Shown: positions 20,301-32,200 of the stretch, piece after piece
How the letters are laid out: every line of letters starts with the position of its first letter
Position numbering within the stretch: position 1 is the first letter of the stretch
NCBI RefSeq assembly: GCF_018294505.1
Contig: NC_057812.1
Span: forward strand, 57,143,012-57,207,011
DNA from: Triticum aestivum
Lineage: Eukaryota; Streptophyta; Magnoliopsida; Poales; Poaceae
Direction: 5' to 3'
DNA length: 64,000 nt
Position numbers and translations under genes: made by a program
The notes under the pieces: model-generated
The model's input: the letters and a program-made list of their open reading frames with translations, nothing else
Told to the model about the DNA's origin: nothing
Database searches by the model: none

Positions 20301-20762
20301 GAAACCCAGCTCACAGTGTAGAATGACTGAGCATCCTGAGATAAGATGCAGACCTCATCAGCCTCAGAGAAAGTACAACTAATATAATAAACTGAAGATT
20401 CTAGAGATTGTAATGGAGCTTACGTCCGCATCAATGTATGCTTGCAGAACAGCCAAGTTACCATCGGGGAGGCCACGGTACGTCGTCACCTGCAAGATCA
20501 ACACGATTAAGAACATTCCCAAATCTAAAGACAGAGCAAAGATCGAGCAAGCGGGCAACCACAAAAGGCTTACACGATTGCCGCCGGCGGTGGCGAAGAT
20601 GTCGTAGTAGCGGGCGTCGATGAAGTTGAAGCTGATGGCGTAGAGCGGATGCTTACCCTCAGTGTGCTTGCTGCAGAGCTTGAACTCCCGGCTCCCGCTG
20701 GGCACCAGCGACCCCACCGCCGCATCGCACCCTAAACCCTGCACCGGGCGCAGGCTCGCCAT
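17382..20762 (-). CDS. FIE: FIE/ESC-type WD40 subunit of Polycomb repressive complex 2, 13 exons, 378 aa
   Basis: Exons (minus order): 20762-20574, 20489-20424, 20335-20213, 19747-19667, 19589-19497, 19069-18994, 18908-18829, 18731-18660, 18442-18383, 18228-18132, 17886-17823, 17710-17651, 17457-17382. All junctions are GT-AG and the joined frame is open to TGA at 17384-17382. The product starts MASLRPVQGLGCDAAVGSLV. It contains KHPLYAISFNFIDARYYDIF, VINCATGKLFKSFIGHGGSI, SVRLWNVHTGICILIFAG, CGMDNTVKIWSM, VDCTRWLGDFILSK, IVLWEPKT, IRQTAVSFDGS and YRWDEVE, which are hallmark WD repeats of plant FIE. FIE bridges E(z) methyltransferases and Su(z)12-like partners for H3K27 methylation and controls endosperm and seed development. 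The length matches rice FIE (about 376 aa). The upstream frame is open but has no ATG, so 20762 is the likely start. Substitutions relative to the FIE sequences I recall, such as AGTNMVIRV and STIVACSKDG, suggest a diverged paralogue. Confidence 0.93.
19204..19434. mobile_element. Candidate MITE in an intron of the FIE-like gene
   Basis: Imperfect terminal inverted repeats GTGTTCGGATTTAGTCC and GGACACAATCCAAACAT bracket about 230 bp inside the intron between exons 5 and 6. The repeats resemble hAT/PIF-type MITE ends in grasses. No clear target duplication could be fixed. Confidence 0.45.
19871..19943. mobile_element. Stowaway-like MITE core in an intron of the FIE-like gene
   Basis: ATCCATCCGTCCTAAAATAA pairs with TTATTTTGGGATGGAGGGAG around a central AACTTTGTAAAGTT. 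The 'CTCCCTCCxTCCCAAAATAA' end is typical of Triticeae Stowaway (Tc1/Mariner) MITEs. It lies between exons 3 and 4. The copy is short, about 73 bp, and is essentially two arms. Confidence 0.75.
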
Positions 20763-22961
20763 GGGCGCCGGGAGAGGCTGGGGCTCTGGCGCCTCCTCCT
20801 CCTCCACCGCCGCCTTCCCCTTCCCCTTCCCCCCACCCTTCCTCTCGGCCGGCGCTTTCGTGGCAGCGGCGGCGGTGGCTTGGGCGGGTGGGATGGGGCG
20901 GCGCTGTGACCTCCGGCGCGTGTCGACCTCAGGCGTTGTCGTCGCGCTTCAGAGTTGAGAGATTTGGGGTTTAAGCACCGCACAGAAATCAGATTTACAT
21001 TTTCTTCTTGCGAAAATCAAATTAGGAAAGAATCAAGTGGATACTACAAAACTTTGCTGTATCAATAAAAGCAATTAATCGGGCACCTGCAGTTTACACT
21101 TGGATTTACATCTTCCATTTTTGGCAAACCTTTAAACGCAGTACAGTAATTGGGTTTTCAAATTGCAAATAGGGACACGAGTATATCAATAGCAAACATT
21201 TAATTATATACGTACACAGGTTACAACTGGATTTGTACTGTAACTCAGATGGGGCTACTGCATTCTGCAACCGGATTTACATCCATTCGCATTAAAAAAA
21301 AAGATTTACATCCAAATCTTTCTTTTTCACAGAACTGAACAATTGTTCAACAAGTTGATATACCTGGATTTTGCTTCAACTTCACTTAAAAAGTTGAGTA
21401 AACAAATTTCCCACTGTGAGGAAAATCACTCATACTAAAGAAAAAAAATGTTTTTTTTGAAAATAACCTAATAAACTAAAACTATTTGTGTTATCAATGA
21501 CAATAAACCACATACCATAACTAGATTGAGAACCAAAGGAACTATATAACATAGATCTGAAAATAAAATTTACTTTGATTTAGTAAGAAAAAAAAGTTTG
21601 GAGTAACAATCTTTTTCGTGTACCACTTACTTGCCAGTGGACCCCATCAACGGCGTCTCATCGTTCGGGGTGCTCATGCCGTAGCAAGTAGTTGGACTAA
21701 GGGGCCTTGATAAGATGCCTAAAGGTGTAGTTGTGTGGGGTTTTCTAGATAGTTGTCTAGACAACGACACTAAACATGTATAGTATGTTTGACATGCTTT
21801 GCCAGATATGGAAGAAAGCGCCGATTTTTTGTTCAGGGGAGTCTCAGATCCACATGTGCGGCTGTAACCACAAAGAAAAGATGGTCAGAATTGAATAAGG
21901 CAATGAGATGTCATTGTTCGATGAACCCGGGTAAGTGTTAAGGTGCGATAACAACAAGACAACTGGAGAAGAGGAACACGACGAAGATAATGGATACCAG
22001 CAGTGAAGGATGTCGATGGCGGCGGCGGCGGGGGCTGGAATGAATTGTATGTTCTGGTGTATGTTCGGGTTTATATAACTGAAATTTAGGGTTTCAAAAC
22101 TAGTTGATCAAAATATGTGTTCATGGGCCTGTTGTTTTCACGGGCCTACCCGTTACTTGGGCCCGACACCTTACAGAATGTTCGTGGAATGAACCCATAG
22201 ATTTTTCATCATCTATAAAGGTCATTTCGATAAATAAAAACTAGATTAAACTCCCATTGATTGCACTACACTAATTTCATAAGGATTATTCGAGTAGCTA
22301 GATCTCCAAAAATACTCGTTAAACTCTGGTGTGCATGTAGTCCCTACATTGAAGTTATTCAGTACTTTTTGTATTTGTAGTTCATGTATATAGTATGCAA
22401 TGTACTATTAATCAACATAATTGATTTGTGTATGGCTTTGTGGTAGCACAAATCCTGCTTTAGACCTCCCTTTTCCAAACTGTTGATAAACTTCCAAGCC
22501 GGATATTCTAATTTACCCTAGAAACCTTCATTGATTGTAACATCCTCCCTTCATGGATCTTGGAGGCTTTCTACTCCTGCAAAAGTTATCGTTCCAGTTA
22601 GCATAGGATACATGAATCGCGGTACTCCTTCCCCGAGTCTGGATTTCTGCCAAACAAAAAGCGCATCGACCACGTCTTTGCCTAGTGTGACCCATGGCTT
22701 TTCTCCTTGGTGACCTTGCAATGTGCCATTGTTCTTAGTGAATCATTATCTGATGATGAATATGAAAATGAAGACATAGATCTGATCTGATATTGTTAGA
22801 ATCCCACGGTCGGTGCTAGTTATTGAGGGTTTTTTCATCGGGTCCTAACAACACTACTAGAACAAGTACACAGATTCGTAGTCATGGGAACATTACCCTA
22901 GGTTTCGGTGCATCTAGAACACGAATAAAAAGTCTCACATAATCTACCTCATTCGGGCCCC
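20763..22961. other. 5' flank of the FIE-like gene and unassigned spacer
   Basis: 20763-20950 is CG-rich (Lys/Gly/Ala-rich if read on minus) and probably 5' UTR. 21000-21640 is AT-rich with nothing recognised. At 22017-22080 a CGG-repeat stretch (GGCGGCGGCGGCGGGGGC) lies next to a minus-strand TATATAA-like box (plus TTTATATAAC, 22070-22079). This could be the promoter of a minus-strand transcript, but no convincing coding frame follows. 22500-22740 has a short open frame without a known domain. Confidence 0.4.
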
Positions 22962-24453
22962 TGACGACCCATAAGTATAGGGGGTCAATCAGTCTTTCGA
23001 TAAGTAAGAGTGTCGAACCCAACGGGGAGAAGAAGGAAATGACAAGCGGTTTTCAGCAAGGTATTCTCTGCAAGCACTAAAAATGTTGGTAACAGATAGT
23101 TCGATAGCAAGAAATTCTGTAACAAGAAAGTAACACTAAAGGTAAATAAAGTGCAGCAAGGTAGCCCAATCTTTTTGTGGCGAAGGACAAGCCAAAACGG
23201 TTTCTTATAATAAGCAAAGCGTTCTTGAGGGGACACGGGAATTTCATCTAGTCACTTTCATCATGTTGGTTTGATTTATGTTCGCTACTTTGATAATTTG
23301 ATATGTGGGTGGACCGGTGCTTAGGTGTTGTTCTTACTTGAACAAACCTCCTACTTATGATTAACCCCCTCGCAAGCATCCGCAACTAAGAGAAAAGTAT
23401 TAAGATAAAATCTAACCATAGCATTAAACTTTTGGATCCAAATCAGTCCCTTGCGAAGTAGCGCATAAACTAGGGTTTAAGATTCTGTCACTCTCGCGAC
23501 CCATCATCTAATAACTACTCCACAATGCATTCCCTTAGGCCCAAATATAGTGAAGTGCCATGTAGTCGACTTTCACATGACACCACTAAGGGAATCATAA
23601 CATACATACCATCAAAATATCGAACACATATCAAGTTCACATGATTACTTGCAACAAGATTTCTCCCGTGACCTCAAGAACAAAAGTAACTACTCACAAA
23701 TGATATTCATGATCAAGATCAGAGGGGTATTAAATAGCATAATGGATCTGAACTTATAATCTTCAACCAAATAAACCATATAGTAATCAACTACAAGATG
23801 TAATCAACACTACTATTCACCCACAAGCACCAATCTAAGGTTCCGGTGCAAAGATTGAATACAAGAGATGAACTAGGGTTTGAGAGGAGATGGTGCTATT
23901 GAAGATGTTGATGGAGATTGCCCTCCCCAAGATGGGATAGTTGTTGGTGATGATGATAACGATGATTTTCCCCACCGGGAGGGAAGTTCCCTCAGCGGAA
24001 TCGCTTCGCCGGAGGGCAAAAGTGCTCTTGCCCAAGTTCCGCCTCGAGACGGCGGCGCTTCGTCCCGAAAGTCCTCTCCTCATTTTTTCTAGGTCAAAAT
24101 GACTTATATACCAGAAGAGGGGCACCAGAGGTGGGCCGAGGAGGGCACAACCCACCAGGGCGCGCCTGGGCTCCCTGGCATGCCCAAGTGGGTTGTGCCC
24201 ACTTGGTGGGCCTCCTCTGGTAGTTATTTGCTCCAATAATTCTTATATATTCCATAAAACTCCATGAAGTTTCAGCTCATTTGGAGATGTGCAGAATAGG
24301 TGGACTGACATAGATTCTTATGAAAACATCTGTCGGTATTCTCTCTCTTTGTGTGAACCTTGCATATTATGAGAGAAAAGGCATTAGAATTATTCCATGC
24401 ATGAAAACATCATAAATAACAGTAGGAAAACATGACGCAAAATGGACGTATCA
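22962..24453 (-). repeat. 3' LTR of the TGATACGTC-type element, 1492 bp
   Basis: On minus it begins TGATACGTCCATTTTGCG (24453) and ends TATACTTATGGGTCGTCA (22962). The short terminal TG...CA is kept. The 5 bases outside, GCCCC (22957-22961), would be one copy of the target duplication. Confidence 0.82.
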
Positions 24454-25612
24454 ACTCTCCCAAGCTTAGACCTCGCTTGTCCTCAAGAGAAAACCGAAAT
24501 CGAATAACATGTCCACATGCTTACAGAGAGAGGTGTCGATAAAAACAAAATACGGACATAGAAACATCAAATATATTATTATAACATCAACAAACTTTAG
24601 CATAGAACTTTTATCACAGACTTCTTATGAATAAGTAACAATTCATCACAACATCCAAGTATAAAGCATAAACTCTATTGAAAATCAACAAACTATGTTC
24701 TCAGTCAATTTTGCAACTACAATTCATCATCTTTTCAGGAAGGGTCACGTATCGGAGCCTTTTGGCAAGTCCACATACTCAACCATCATATAGTCTTCTA
24801 TGATTGCTAACACTCACCGCATACACATGAGCAAAAAGTTTAAACCGGACACATAAAAAGATAGGGGCTTATAGTTTCGCCTCCCAACATATTCACCTCA
24901 AGGGTGATGTCAACAATAATAACTCATGCCCACCCATATCCAACTGGATATATGTGCCTAGATCTTTCCTTACCATATGGTGCTTGCCAAAAGAGAAAAT
25001 AAAAATGAATAGAGATAAATACTTTGACTCTTGCATAAAAGTAAATACATAAAAGTAAAAGATAGGCCCTTCATAGAGGGAGCAGAGGTTTCCATGCGCT
25101 TTTTTGGTTGTATGCTCAATCTCTTAGTGCAAAAGAACGCCATGTTATATTGCCCCTTATGATAGCAACAATTATTATACAGTCTGTCGCCTTTATTATT
25201 TTGCCATCACAAGTTTGTACAACGTTCAATTTTCTCTTACACTAAATGATCTAACAAATTTAGAAGCAATTTTTATTGCCTTATTGCACCGATGACAACT
25301 TACTTGAAGGATCTTATTCAATCCATAGGTAGGTATGGTGGGCTCTCAAAATAAGATTTGGGTTGAGGGTTTTGGATGCACAAGTCGTATCTCTACTTAG
25401 TGCGGAATTTTTTGTCTAGCAAAGATGGGAGGCAAGCACCACATGTTAAAGGATCTATGACAATAGAACTTCTATGTGAATATGAACAAACATAAATCAC
25501 TACATTGTCTTCCTTGTCCAACGTCAAATTTTTTGGCATACAATATTTGATGGGGGCTCACAATCAAAAAATATGTCCAAGATAGTGTATTTGCATGTGA
25601 ATCTTCTCTTCC
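22962..25612 (-). mobile_element. LTR retrotransposon (TGATACGTC-type Gypsy-like), 3' part
   Basis: A minus-strand LTR (22962-24453) is joined to about 1.16 kb of internal sequence ending with the classic AAGCTTGGGAGAGT polypurine tract just before TGATACGTC. The internal part (24468-25612) has no coding frame. It matches the recalled non-coding 3' region of very abundant Triticeae Gypsy elements of the Sabrina type; the family name is tentative. It stops at 25612, where a chromodomain Gypsy begins, so it was split by that insertion. Confidence 0.8.
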
Positions 25613-28147
25613 TGTAACATCCCAAATTTTCAATTTGAAATGTTATACACTAGATCATCTTTGCATATCATATTCTATTGCATTTTGGTTGATCCTAGAA
25701 ATTTCACGCAACTCAAGGACCCTCGGAGAGAGTTGGGGATTTCGTTATTTTCATATTTGAGTTGTCTCAAATTTGGAAAATAGGATCATTTGATTTTATT
25801 TATTTTCTCTTCAATTATTTCTATTACAAAAATATGAGAGAGGGAATTAAATGACTTTTCCAAAATAAAGAAATATTGAGGATTTAATAAAAAATCAAAT
25901 AAGATTTTATTTTGGTTTTATTTGCTATTTTATTTGAATTTAGGAAAAATGCGCATTTTTCAAAATTGCATTTAGGCCCCAAATAAATGTTTATCCTGTG
26001 CGGCTTGATTTTAGAAGCCAGGGAAAATTTATTTCGGAATTTTTGAAGTCCGTTTAGTATTTCTTTTGTTTTTTTCGAGCGTAATTTTTTTTTTAAAGTC
26101 TGAACCGACCTTGGGCCGTAACCTGCCAGGACTCCTCCTGGCCGGGCCTTTTTATAGCGCCCCGAGGCCCCGGCCGAAGCCCAAGCCGCCCCACCCGAAA
26201 AACCCTAACCCTAGCCGGCCCCCGCCGCCGCCGCCCCGACGCCGCGTCGCCACCCGCCCGCGCCGCCGCCGCCGGAGCACCGCCGCCGCCGGAGCACCGT
26301 CGTTCGCCGGAGTTGCCGGAGGTAGTTTTTTTGCCTCTGGTTTTTCTCGAAAAACCGTTTGGTTTTCTGACGGTTTTGTTCATTTTTTAGTTCCGGTTTT
26401 TTTAAATAGATCGGTTTTTCTGGTTTATTTAATTGGCGAGCGTTCGTCCTTTCGTTCGTTTTAACGAACGTTCGTCGTTTTTATGCGATTTCTGATCCGA
26501 TTTTCATTTTAGTCTAATTTTTCGTTCGTTTATTCGAATCAGGCGATTCAAGCGCCTGTAGTTTCGTCTCGAAACCCTCTTTCCATTTAACCAACTCAAA
26601 CAAGTTTTTGCCACTGTAAAAATTTCCCTAGATCCAGAATAGTAAACAAAGCCTGTTTCTTTTGCCGTTTGTCTTCCGTTGCTTCGTTCGATTTGATTCT
26701 TTTTGCCAACCGGAGTTCTTAAGTTGAAATTTCTGGTTACATCTCTTATTTGAGTTTTACCCATGCATTAGTTGAGTACTTATTGTATGCTTGTTTGTTT
26801 GCGATAGAGTACCCGGAGTGCGCCGCTTGCTACTTCGAATCGCTAGGTTTCCCGGATCATCAGCAAGGCAAGTAACACTTTGATCATGTTTTCCCACTAC
26901 CCAGTTTTATTGCATTAGATCAATCCTCACACATTGCATGATTAGGATCTAATTAAATTGTGGGTTTGGGAAGTAGTTGAGGTAGTACCTATTACCTATT
27001 TATTATCAAACCTTTGGGAGTTACTTCTACGTTTGCTTATTATGCCATGCTATGCTAGTGGACGTGGATTGGGTTTGAGAGTATTTCATGACAGATGTGA
27101 GATTGTTAATTAATGGTTTATTTAAGGTGGCAACTTAAACACACATCTGGGTGGATTGAGGCACCTGGGTATTCCAGGATTGCCTGTTTTTTATGGACCG
27201 CCACCCAGGCTCAAAGGGATCATGAGATTATTCATGCTAGAAACTTCCGTGTGCAGCCACAAGCTATTATGGGATCTAGCATAGTTGATTAAGTTGTGCG
27301 AACTCTTACAGTGGTAGACTAGCAGATGTAGGGGAAAGTAGGTGTAACGGTCTACCCAACCGTAAGATGCTAGTGCTTCTGAAAGACTATGTCTCGGTCA
27401 TCCGTCTTCTCAAACACCATGCAGTGCGAGAAACCAAAAAGAGGCGATCGAGTCTTGTGGAGAAAAGTGCGCAAACCTCTGCAGAGTGTATAAACTAATC
27501 ATGATTAGCCGTGTCCCCGATTATGGACATCTTGAGTATCTAGTACCTGGATTATCATGTGAATCTCAACATGTTACTCTAAAAATAAACTTTGTTGGGT
27601 TTTGTTTAATGATGATGCTTAATTGGGATTGAGAATGCTGTCAACCATTCTAAATGTTTAACAACTACCAAGATAGTTAAATAAAATTTATTCCTTTGCA
27701 GTAGGGAAAAATTGGCTTTACACAAAACTGTAACCATAGAGCTTTCCACCAGCCAAATATGCATATAGAATAGCCTGTTTCATTCCATTACTCTCTATGT
27801 GTTACTTTGCCAGCATATTCCAGGTGCTGACCCGTTTTCGGGCTGCAACGTTAATGTTGCAGACTTTTCAGACGATGATTAAGGAGTTTTTAGGTCGTGG
27901 TTCTATACTCAGTGATGCTGTTGGAGTTGATGGACTCACTTATCTTCCAAGCCTTTCGCTGTTATCGTTATTAGATGGCCTTAAGCCATATTTATTGTAC
28001 TAAGTTCTCTTTTGAGACCCTCGATGTAATAAGTGTGTGATTGCTATTCTGTTATAAATCCTTCAAGTACTTTGTGGTGTCGGCATTACTGATCCAGGGA
28101 TGACACCTGAGCACAGAGATTTGACCGTTTGAGGTCTGGTTGCTACA
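25613..28147 (+). repeat. 5' LTR of the chromodomain Gypsy, 2535 bp
   Basis: Runs from TGTAACATCC to TTGCTACA. It contains a CG-rich block (26190-26320) downstream of a TTTTTATAGCG box (26147-26157), plausibly the LTR promoter and R region. The ORFs within are compositional. Confidence 0.9.
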
Positions 28148-28149
28148 AG

Positions 28150-28161
28150 ATGATATCAGAG
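28150..28161 (+). other. Primer-binding site, initiator tRNA-Met type
   Basis: ATGATATCAGAG starts two bases after the LTR end and resembles TGGTATCAGAGC with one or two changes. Confidence 0.75.
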
Positions 28162-28259
28162 CACACGCTGACTGTAGGACACGACCACTAAGCTAAAAGA
28201 CCTAGATCACTACTCACTCTCTTCTCTTTCTGACTCCTCATCTTTTCTACTCTTTTAGG

Positions 28260-29003
28260 ATGGCGGATACAAGGAACAAGTTCACGCAACCGGATGAAGA
28301 TACACCCTTTGGACATCACTTGAAGGAAGTCACTAGATACCTGAACATAGGAGTACCAAGCTTCACCGGAACCTACAACACCACTTTACCTGAAGAAGAG
28401 CGCTGGATGATTCAAGTTCAAGTTCCAGGAAGAACGTTCATGATAGTCACCGAGCCCATAGAGTTTTCTTTTGATGCACCAACTTGGAGTCTAGGAAAGA
28501 GCATGGCAGCTCACATCGCCATGGGACATATTGGAGAAGTCTACCGCAATGATCTTAAGGATACTATCTACCAGATTTGTGGGCGCCGAGATGAGCACTG
28601 GGAGATGATCAGCACCAGGAAGGATAGATCAGTTGCAGCTTTTATCCAGGAGTTAAACCAACACATTCGACGTCAGGAGAACCAGATGTGCGCCGACATG
28701 ATAGATCTGAAGAAGGCGAGGACAAGAATCAAGGAACTGGAGGAAGAACTCAAGGCTACTCGTGAAGATTATGAAGAGGAAATTGAAGTATTAGTGGAGA
28801 AGAATGACGATCTGATCAAGAAGATTGGAATATTTATGGGAGGCCCTACACCGATAGAAGAAGACGAAGAACCCAAGGAGATTTGCCCGGAAGACTACAT
28901 CATCATCGACGACACCGACTCGGATCCAGATGATAGCGATGATGACTATGTTGATGAAGCTGGAGCAGATATCATGGAGTCTGCAACCGAAGAATATTTT
29001 TAG
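28260..29003 (+). CDS. Extra 5' ORF of the chromodomain Gypsy, 247 aa, function unknown
   Basis: An intact frame starts at ATG 28260 and precedes gag by 200 bp. The N-terminal half (about 1-135) has no motif I recognise. Residues 135-195 look like a coiled coil (KARTRIKELEEELKATREDY). The C-terminus (about 200-247) is strongly acidic, with Asp/Glu runs such as DDTDSDPDDSDDD. It could be a structural or host-factor-binding accessory protein, or a retained captured frame. It is notable that it stays open while gag-pol beside it is broken. I do not assign a function. Confidence 0.7.
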   Translation: MADTRNKFTQPDEDTPFGHHLKEVTRYLNIGVPSFTGTYNTTLPEEERWMIQVQVPGRTFMIVTEPIEFSFDAPTWSLGKSMAAHIAMGHIGEVYRNDLKDTIYQICGRRDEHWEMISTRKDRSVAAFIQELNQHIRRQENQMCADMIDLKKARTRIKELEEELKATREDYEEEIEVLVEKNDDLIKKIGIFMGGPTPIEEDEEPKEICPEDYIIIDDTDSDPDDSDDDYVDEAGADIMESATEEYF

Positions 29004-29203
29004 TAGACCACCTCATCAGTAGTAGTAGTCCACCATGTAAAAATAGTAGTCCGAGCACTTTTGCGATAGTTAGATCGATTGTATGCCCTTGTTTGATTGA
29101 TTGAATGAAGTGAATCGTTTGCTTTTGCCTCATGTGCATATGGGTAGTGTTTTCTCTTTAGACCCCCTCTATTCTTAAATCTCATCTTTTCTGAAACCCT
29201 CAG

Positions 29204-32200
29204 ATGCCTCCGAGACGTGACCCCGGATTTACCTTCCCACCGGAGCTCACCCAGTTGATCCAGCAGCAAAACACATTAATGCAGTTGCTAGTCCAGAATC
29301 AGAATCAGGGGAACAACAACAACAACCCACCACCACCACCACCTATTGATCACTTAGCCCGTTTTCTTAGGCTGAATCCGCCGGTGTTTTCCAGTAGCAC
29401 CGAGCCGATAGTAGCAGATGATTGGCTCCACAAGATAGCTAGAGAGTTGACCACGACAGGATGCACAGATGCGGAAAAGGTGAAGTTTGCCGCACATCAT
29501 CTTGAAGGACACGCAGCATCATGGTGGGAGAATTTCACAGCCACTTTCCCTGTCGACACTGTCACGTGGGACCAGTTTCAGCAGGCTTTTCGAACTGCCC
29601 ATGTTTCAGCAGGAGCTATGGCCATGAAGAAGTGAGAGTTTCACAACTTGCGCCAAGGAGGATGGACTGTTGGCCAGTATGTGGAGGACTTTACTAAATT
29701 AGCACATTAGGCCCCAGATGACGTTTGCTACGGATGCAGCTAAGCAGAAGTTTCTGGAAGGACTGAATGATGAGTTGAGCATGCAGTTGATGGTGGCAAC
29801 CTTCAACAACTACCAGGAGTTGGTAGATCGTGCTCTCATGATTGAAGGGAAGCAACAGCAGATTGAGAATCGCAAGAGGAAGTATGGACAAGGGAAGCAC
29901 AATTCAGGAGCTCAGCAGAAGCCACGTTTTACCCCTAGACCGGGAGGACATTTTCAGCATACCCATGGAGGAGGTAGCTCGCACAATCACAATGGCACCA
30001 AGAATGGTAATAGGAATGGAGGAAGTAACGGCCAGAACCGCACCAACCCATCGACCCCAGCCAAGAGGGACCTGAGCCAAGTCACTTGTTTTAAGTGCCA
30101 GAAGACATGACATTATGCCAATGAATGTCCTGAATCACAGAATGGAAATGTCAATGGAAGCTCTGGGAAGAAGCCGAACCCTTTCAACAGGGGGACAGGT
30201 GAACCACGTTAACATGGAGGAGGTTGAAGAGCAGCCGGATGCAGTAATCGGTAAGTTTTTGGTTAAGTAATTTACTGCACTTGTTCTTTTTGATACTGGT
30301 GCATCGCATTCATACATATCACGGGGATTTGTGGATAAGTATAACCTGCCCACCAAAGTTCTTAGAACACCTATGTTAGTAAGCTCACCAGGAGCGGAGT
30401 ATATGGCTAGTCAAGGATGTTTTCAAGTGCCACTAAATATAGGTAGGCATGTGTTTCCCTTAGATTTGATAATATTGGAATCACAAGGTTTGGATGCAAT
30501 TCTGGGTATGGATTGGTTGTCGATGTATGGAGGAAACATCGATTGCGCCAGTAAGTCAATCTTGCTTACCACCCCAGAAGGGAGAAGGATCAAGTATGTA
30601 TCCCGGCATGTGCTGAAGAGGACTCAAGTAAATTGTTTAACATGAGTTGTGTAGGAGGAAGTACCAGTAGTGAAGGATTTCCCCGAAGTATTTCCAGAAG
30701 AATTGCCAGGCATGCCACCAAATAGAGATATTGAGTTTTTGATTGAGCTTTTGCCAGGCACAGGGCCAATATCAAAGAGACCATATAGGATGCCCGCAAA
30801 GGATTTGGTGGAAATCAAGAAGCAGATTAAGGAGTTACTGGATAAGGGATATATTCGCCCAAGTTCATTGCCTTGGGGATCGCCAGTACTTCTAGTGGAA
30901 AAGAAGGATGGATCGTTAAGGATGGTTGTTGATTATCGAGGTTTGAATGAAGTAACCATCAAGAACAAGTACCCACTACCAATGATCAATGATCTGTTTG
31001 ATCGATTGCAAGGAGCTAAGGTGTTTTCCAAGATCGATCTGCGATCAGGATACCACCAGTTGAAGATTCGAGAACAGGATATACCTAAGACGGCTTTTAC
31101 CACAAGGTATGGGCTGTACGAGTATACCGTTATGTCATTTGGTCTGACTAACGCACCTGCATATTTTATGAACATGATGAACAAAGTGTTTATGGAGTTT
31201 TTGGATAAGTTCGTCCTAGTGTTCATTGATGAAGCATTTGCATTTGGTTCTTGGAAAGCTCAGAGAACATCAATTATATGCCAAGTTTAGCAAATCTGAG
31301 TTTTGGTTGAAGGAAATTGGATTTCTCGGACATGTTATATCCGGAGAAGGTATAGCAGTAGATCCCACTAAAGTTGATACCGTGACCAAGTGGGAAGCGC
31401 CAACAACAGTTGGAGAGATCCGGAGTTTTCTTGGACTCGCAGGATACTACCGGAGGTTTATTGAGAATTTCTCAAAGATTGCGAAGCCTATGACGGAGTT
31501 GTTGAAGAAGGATACTAAGTTCAAATGGACTGAGGAATGTGAGGCTAGTTTCCAGGAGTTGAAGAAACGTTTGTTTACCTCACCAGTGTTGATTTTATTG
31601 GATCAGACCAAGGATTATGAGGTGTATTGTGACGCTTGACGTCGAGGACTTGGAGCAGTTCTTATGTAGGAAGGAAGAGTTGTTTCATATGCCTCACGAC
31701 AACTTAAGCCCCATGAGTTGAATTATGCTACGCATGATTTGGAGTTAGCAGCCGTAGTGCATGCATTGAAGACTTGGAGACATTTTCTGATTGGAAACCA
31801 TTGCGAGGTGTACACGGATCACAAGAGTTTGAAGTATATTTTCACACAGAAGGAGTTGAACCTCAGACAAAGGAGATGGTTGGAGCTCATCAAGGATTAT
31901 GATATGAAATTGCATTATCACCCCGGAAAGGCTAATGTAGTAGCTGACGCGTTAAGCCGTAAGAGCCATGTCAACACCCTAATGATGGGACATTTACCAA
32001 GGGAGTTAGCTGAAAATCTTCGTGACCTATGTTTGGAGATAGTCCCGAGAGGCTATGTAGCAGCATTGGAGATTCAGTCTACTTTGATGGATAAGATCAG
32101 AGAAGCCCAGAAGTCTGACAAGGAGATTGCCCCTATAAAAGAGAAAATGAGAAAAGGAAAAGCTAAGGGATTTCGTGAAGATGAGCACGATACCTTATGG

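Noticed and set aside
20438..20983. Plus-strand frames opposite the first FIE exons
   Set aside because: Antisense shadows of confirmed exons and of the CG-rich 5' UTR.
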